64,000 nucleotides of DNA, from positions 122,356 to 186,355 of the forward strand of contig SZZY01000010.1 of NCBI GenBank assembly GCA_009830035.1, written 5' to 3'. Positions 61,641 through 64,000 of the stretch are shown here, piece by piece. This DNA comes from Pantoea sp. Eser. Its GTDB lineage: Bacteria; Pseudomonadota; Gammaproteobacteria; Enterobacterales; Enterobacteriaceae. The notes beneath the pieces are model-generated. The model searched no databases. It was not told the DNA's origin and worked only from the letters and a program-made list of their open reading frames with translations. A program made the position numbers and the translations under genes. Every line of letters begins with the position of its first letter. Position 1 is the stretch's first letter.

Positions 61641-62155
61641 GGCGAACCAAAAATGTACGTCACGGCGTAACCGACGGCGACCTTTCCCTGCATTTGCTGT
61701 AACCGGGTGGGGATCATGGTTAAGTTTGGCGATTGCGGCGCTGACAGTGCCGATAATCGCTGACTGGGTCACTGCAGCAGCGGCGATCCCGGCAGCAATC
61801 CCCTTGTTTAGCGAGAACATTCGCGCCATCACTAACAGCGTTGCCAGAGAAGTGACCACCAGAATCAGCGCCAGTGCGATTTCGCGCAGCGTAAGGCGTA
61901 AGGCGTCCCAGCGAGGAGAAAAATTCAGGACCTTTTCAAAACCAACAGCATTAAGAAATACCGCTAACAGCACGTTTTAATACCACTGTCGATTGTTACG
62001 CCTGCCCGACTAATTAATACGGCAATCAGCCGCGCGCCTGCGATACCAGTCTGGCTGGAACGCACCCAGTCTGAATATACCAATCCAGCTCCCTATCGCG
62101 CCAGAAAGAAACAGAGCCAGTTCAGGCGAGAGTCGGAAGATTTCATCAAGCTAAT
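61641..62155 (-). pseudogene. AspT-type aspartate:alanine antiporter, N-terminal part, broken
   Basis: FRLSPELALFLSGAIG-like helix 1 and GVTIDSGIKT near 61990 are in broken frames. LLAVFLNAVGFEKVLNFSPR, ALALILVVTSLATLLVMARM and KGIAAGIAAAAVTQSAIIGT follow, then a shift near 61700 and KVAVGYAVTYIFG, where it is joined to the decarboxylase fragment. AspT and AspD together form a proton-motive decarboxylation cycle. The deletion removed the second half of one gene and the first part of the other. Confidence 0.78.
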
Positions 62156-62595
62156 CCATAGAGACCTATCCTGACGTCCGATTGAACGGACAGCAAATCC
62201 TGCTGCATCGGTATGAAAATTTTGCACACGTCATTTCTGGAAAAACCATAAAAAAGTCTGGCTATAATCGTGATAAATGCAAATTAAATTAATAAGTATT
62301 TGATCTGTATATATATTTTAAGCACGGAGATGGCGGAGTGGTCAGCGGCGAGTGATAGCATTCAGGTGTAATATAATAAATATATCATTCAAAAAAATGG
62401 GTTAAAATAGCTTATTTACTGCGGAATATGTTTGCAGAAATAATCTGACAACTGTTTTTCTGCGGTTTTTACGGTTTCGCATGGTAAAAAAATTCCTGGT
62501 CCATATTAATTACTCGGGCCAGACGGCCAGTTTTATGACGTATGCTTTTTTCTTTCCTGTTATTTTCTAAATACCTGATGATATAAGGGACTAAG
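62156..62595. other. AT-rich region upstream of padC with a tRNA-like half
   Basis: No gene recognised. The stretch 62325-62371 (GGAGATGGCGGAGTGG..., TTCAGGTGTAAT) resembles the 5' half of a tRNA-Leu (CAG) up to the anticodon loop, but no variable arm, T-arm or 3' end follows. The rest is strongly AT-rich, as expected for the padC promoter. Confidence 0.4.
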
Positions 62596-63165
62596 ATGAC
62601 CAATGAATCTGTCAACGATATATCCAACGATTTATCACAGTTCATCGGTACACATTTTGTTTATACCTACGATAATGGCTGGAAATATGAATGGTATGCG
62701 CGCAACGAAACCACCTGCGATTACCGCATTCATCAGGGGCTTGTAGGGGGGCGCTGGGTCACTAATCAGAAAATGAACGCGGTACAGTTTGCGCCGGGCA
62801 TTTATAAGGTCGACTGGCACGAACCGACCGGAACCTGCGTCATCCTGCTGTTTGATCTGTCACGTAAAATCCTCCACGGCACCATCTTCTTCCCGCAGTG
62901 GATTGCCGGCGAAGGCCAGCATCCGGAGAAGACGATTTGCTATCAGAACGATTTTATCGAGGATATGCACCGTTTCCGTGATGAAGGCCCGGCTTATCCG
63001 TATGTAATCATTCCTGAATTCGTCCAGGTCACTTGTATGAAAAATGAGGGCGCGGATAACGACGCGGTAATCGATAAAGCGCCGGGCCAGTTGCCCAGCG
63101 ATTTTTTGACGGAAAATAACCGGTCAGGTTATCCGCCCCGCTGTGGGCGGGTAGCCTGTTGCTGA
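62596..63165 (+). CDS. padC: Phenolic acid decarboxylase with extended C-terminus
   Basis: Open frame of 189 residues from ATG 62596 (AAGGGAC before it). It matches PadC along its core: [20 protein letters not shown] with the two active-site Tyr, [13 protein letters not shown] with the Arg, [11 protein letters not shown] with the catalytic Glu, [10 protein letters not shown], and [19 protein letters not shown]. PadC decarboxylates ferulic and p-coumaric acid to vinyl phenols, a detoxification of plant phenolics. Normal proteins are 160-175 residues and end soon after LPSDF; here the frame runs about 25 residues further and overlaps the end of the convergent clcA. The original stop was probably lost. 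Confidence 0.9.
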   Translation: MTNESVNDISNDLSQFIGTHFVYTYDNGWKYEWYARNETTCDYRIHQGLVGGRWVTNQKMNAVQFAPGIYKVDWHEPTGTCVILLFDLSRKILHGTIFFPQWIAGEGQHPEKTICYQNDFIEDMHRFRDEGPAYPYVIIPEFVQVTCMKNEGADNDAVIDKAPGQLPSDFLTENNRSGYPPRCGRVACC

Positions 63166-63875
63166 CGCGCCAGGGTACGGGCGAGGATTGAAGAATAGAG
63201 CGGTTTGCCACCCAGAAACTGGGCCAGCAGCGTGGCACCGAGGCAGGTAATAACCATTGGCAGGATCAGCTGACAATTATCGTCGTCTCCAGCACCAATA
63301 CGATGCCGGTCAGTGGTGCACGCACCGATGCAGCAAATAGCGCACCCATACCGGCGATAGCGAAGGTGCCTAGATCTAGTTGATAGAGCGGAAAAAGCTG
63401 GGGCATCGCCATGCCAAATGCGGTACCGAGTAACGTGCCAAGTGCCAGCATCGGCGCAAATATTCCGCCAAGCGCGCCGGAGCCGAAGCAAAGTAGGGTG
63501 GTTATCAGCCGGACGATAAAGATCAGCAGTAGCAGGGCGAGAGGGAACATGCCGTGTACCGCCTGCGGTATCAGTTCTGAACCGCCACCCGCACCCGGCG
63601 CAAACACCAGCGACAGCACCCCACATCCACCGCCGGGCAGAGCACCTGCCAGCACCATGCGAGCCGTTTTACCGGCATACAGGCGGGCAAAGAGATCCTG
63701 GGTCAGGAATATCAGGCGGTTGAATAACACCCCCACCATGCCAATAATCATCCCCAGCATCAGATAGAGCCACAGCGTCTGAACCGGCGCATCAGCCAGG
63801 TTACCGACCGAAATGACCGCCTGCTCACCGTTAAAACAGCGATAAACAATACTTGCCATGATCACGCCGGTGAGG
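63129..63875 (-). pseudogene. clcA: ClcA chloride/proton exchanger, C-terminal half, frameshifted
   Basis: [60 protein letters not shown] (the GIFAP selectivity segment) and [20 protein letters not shown] follow E. coli ClcA from about residue 203. One base is lost near 63285, after LVLET; the end [20 protein letters not shown] and [15 protein letters not shown] lies in the next frame to 63129. The first 200 residues, with the GSGIP and GREGP segments, are missing although the window continues, so the 5' half was deleted. Confidence 0.88.
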
Positions 63876-64000
63876 TGGCGCTGTCGCAGGCCGAGGTAGA
63901 CCGGCATCCGGTGGGCGTGGAGTCGTCAGCGGATCTGCAGGTCATCATTGAGCAGCCTTACGGCAACACCACCCGCCCGGTAACCGCGCTGAAAGACCCG
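63876..64000 (+). other. Unassigned coding-like sequence at the window edge
   Basis: Beyond the clcA break a plus-strand frame stays open to the end: [20 protein letters not shown] then YGNTTRPVTALKDP. It has good coding character but I do not recognise the protein. It probably belongs to the gene that the clcA deletion ran into. Confidence 0.35.

Overview
The window reads as chromosomal DNA of an enterobacterium (Enterobacterales) undergoing heavy, recent gene decay. Its protein families and gene orders are enterobacterial: pqiB, rluF, digH (yddW), ygeA, yajD, clcA, ycgZ-ymgA-ariR, paoABC and sitABCD. An Erwinia/Pantoea-like or Sodalis-like lineage is my best guess, but no rRNA or core ribosomal gene is present to settle it. 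Roughly two thirds of the recognisable genes are broken by single-base frameshifts, in-frame stops, internal deletions or deletion junctions that join halves of unrelated genes. No intact insertion sequence, prophage, tRNA or CRISPR array was seen.

Layout. 1-4.4 kb: 3' part of pqiB without pqiC, an SDR, a broken nemA-type reductase with an intact nemR-type repressor, and a second TetR gene ruined by an 8-bp repeat expansion. 4.4-9.1 kb: remains of an oxidative L-fucose-type catabolic cluster (two intact SDRs, a FAH/lactonase deletion fusion, an intact GntR regulator with a clear operator), then a broken uronate-dehydrogenase-like gene and an integrase tail. 9.2-15.9 kb: two partial copies of a dehalogenase-like alpha/beta hydrolase, an intact glutathione peroxidase, a broken two-part exported protein of unknown family, and an intact DUF4142 protein. 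16-20.8 kb: poor, partly AT-rich stretch with relics only. 21-33 kb: catabolic and transport relics with an intact XRE regulator and a probably functional DUF1275 membrane protein. 34-37.5 kb: YmgB/AriR-type small connector genes, including a degenerate ycgZ-ymgA-ariR order and a perfect 158-bp tandem duplication. 37.8-41.3 kb: the complete sitABCD manganese/iron importer behind two MntR-like boxes. 41.3-48.3 kb: wrecked paoABC aldehyde oxidoreductase and a chain of gene-to-gene deletion scars. 48.4-64 kb: rluF (two frameshifts), digH, a series of broken LysR-enzyme pairs, a repeat-rich intergenic region, an intact KGG stress protein, padC, and a truncated clcA running to the window edge.

Working together: the functions that survive are metal import (sitABCD), peroxide and electrophile defence (glutathione peroxidase, nemR), envelope upkeep (pqiB, digH) and phenolic-acid detoxification (padC). 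Sugar-acid catabolism, molybdenum-dependent oxidation, minor transporters and most local regulators are being lost. This fits a lineage recently shifted to a restricted, probably host-associated niche; that is inference. Some one-base frameshifts in homopolymers (rluF, the DJ-1-like gene) could be sequencing errors. The in-frame stops, large deletions and duplications are harder to explain that way. I found no convincing new multi-gene system; the best unexplained items are the exported protein at 13.2-14.6 kb, the YmgB-family cluster and the unusual load of short tandem repeats.
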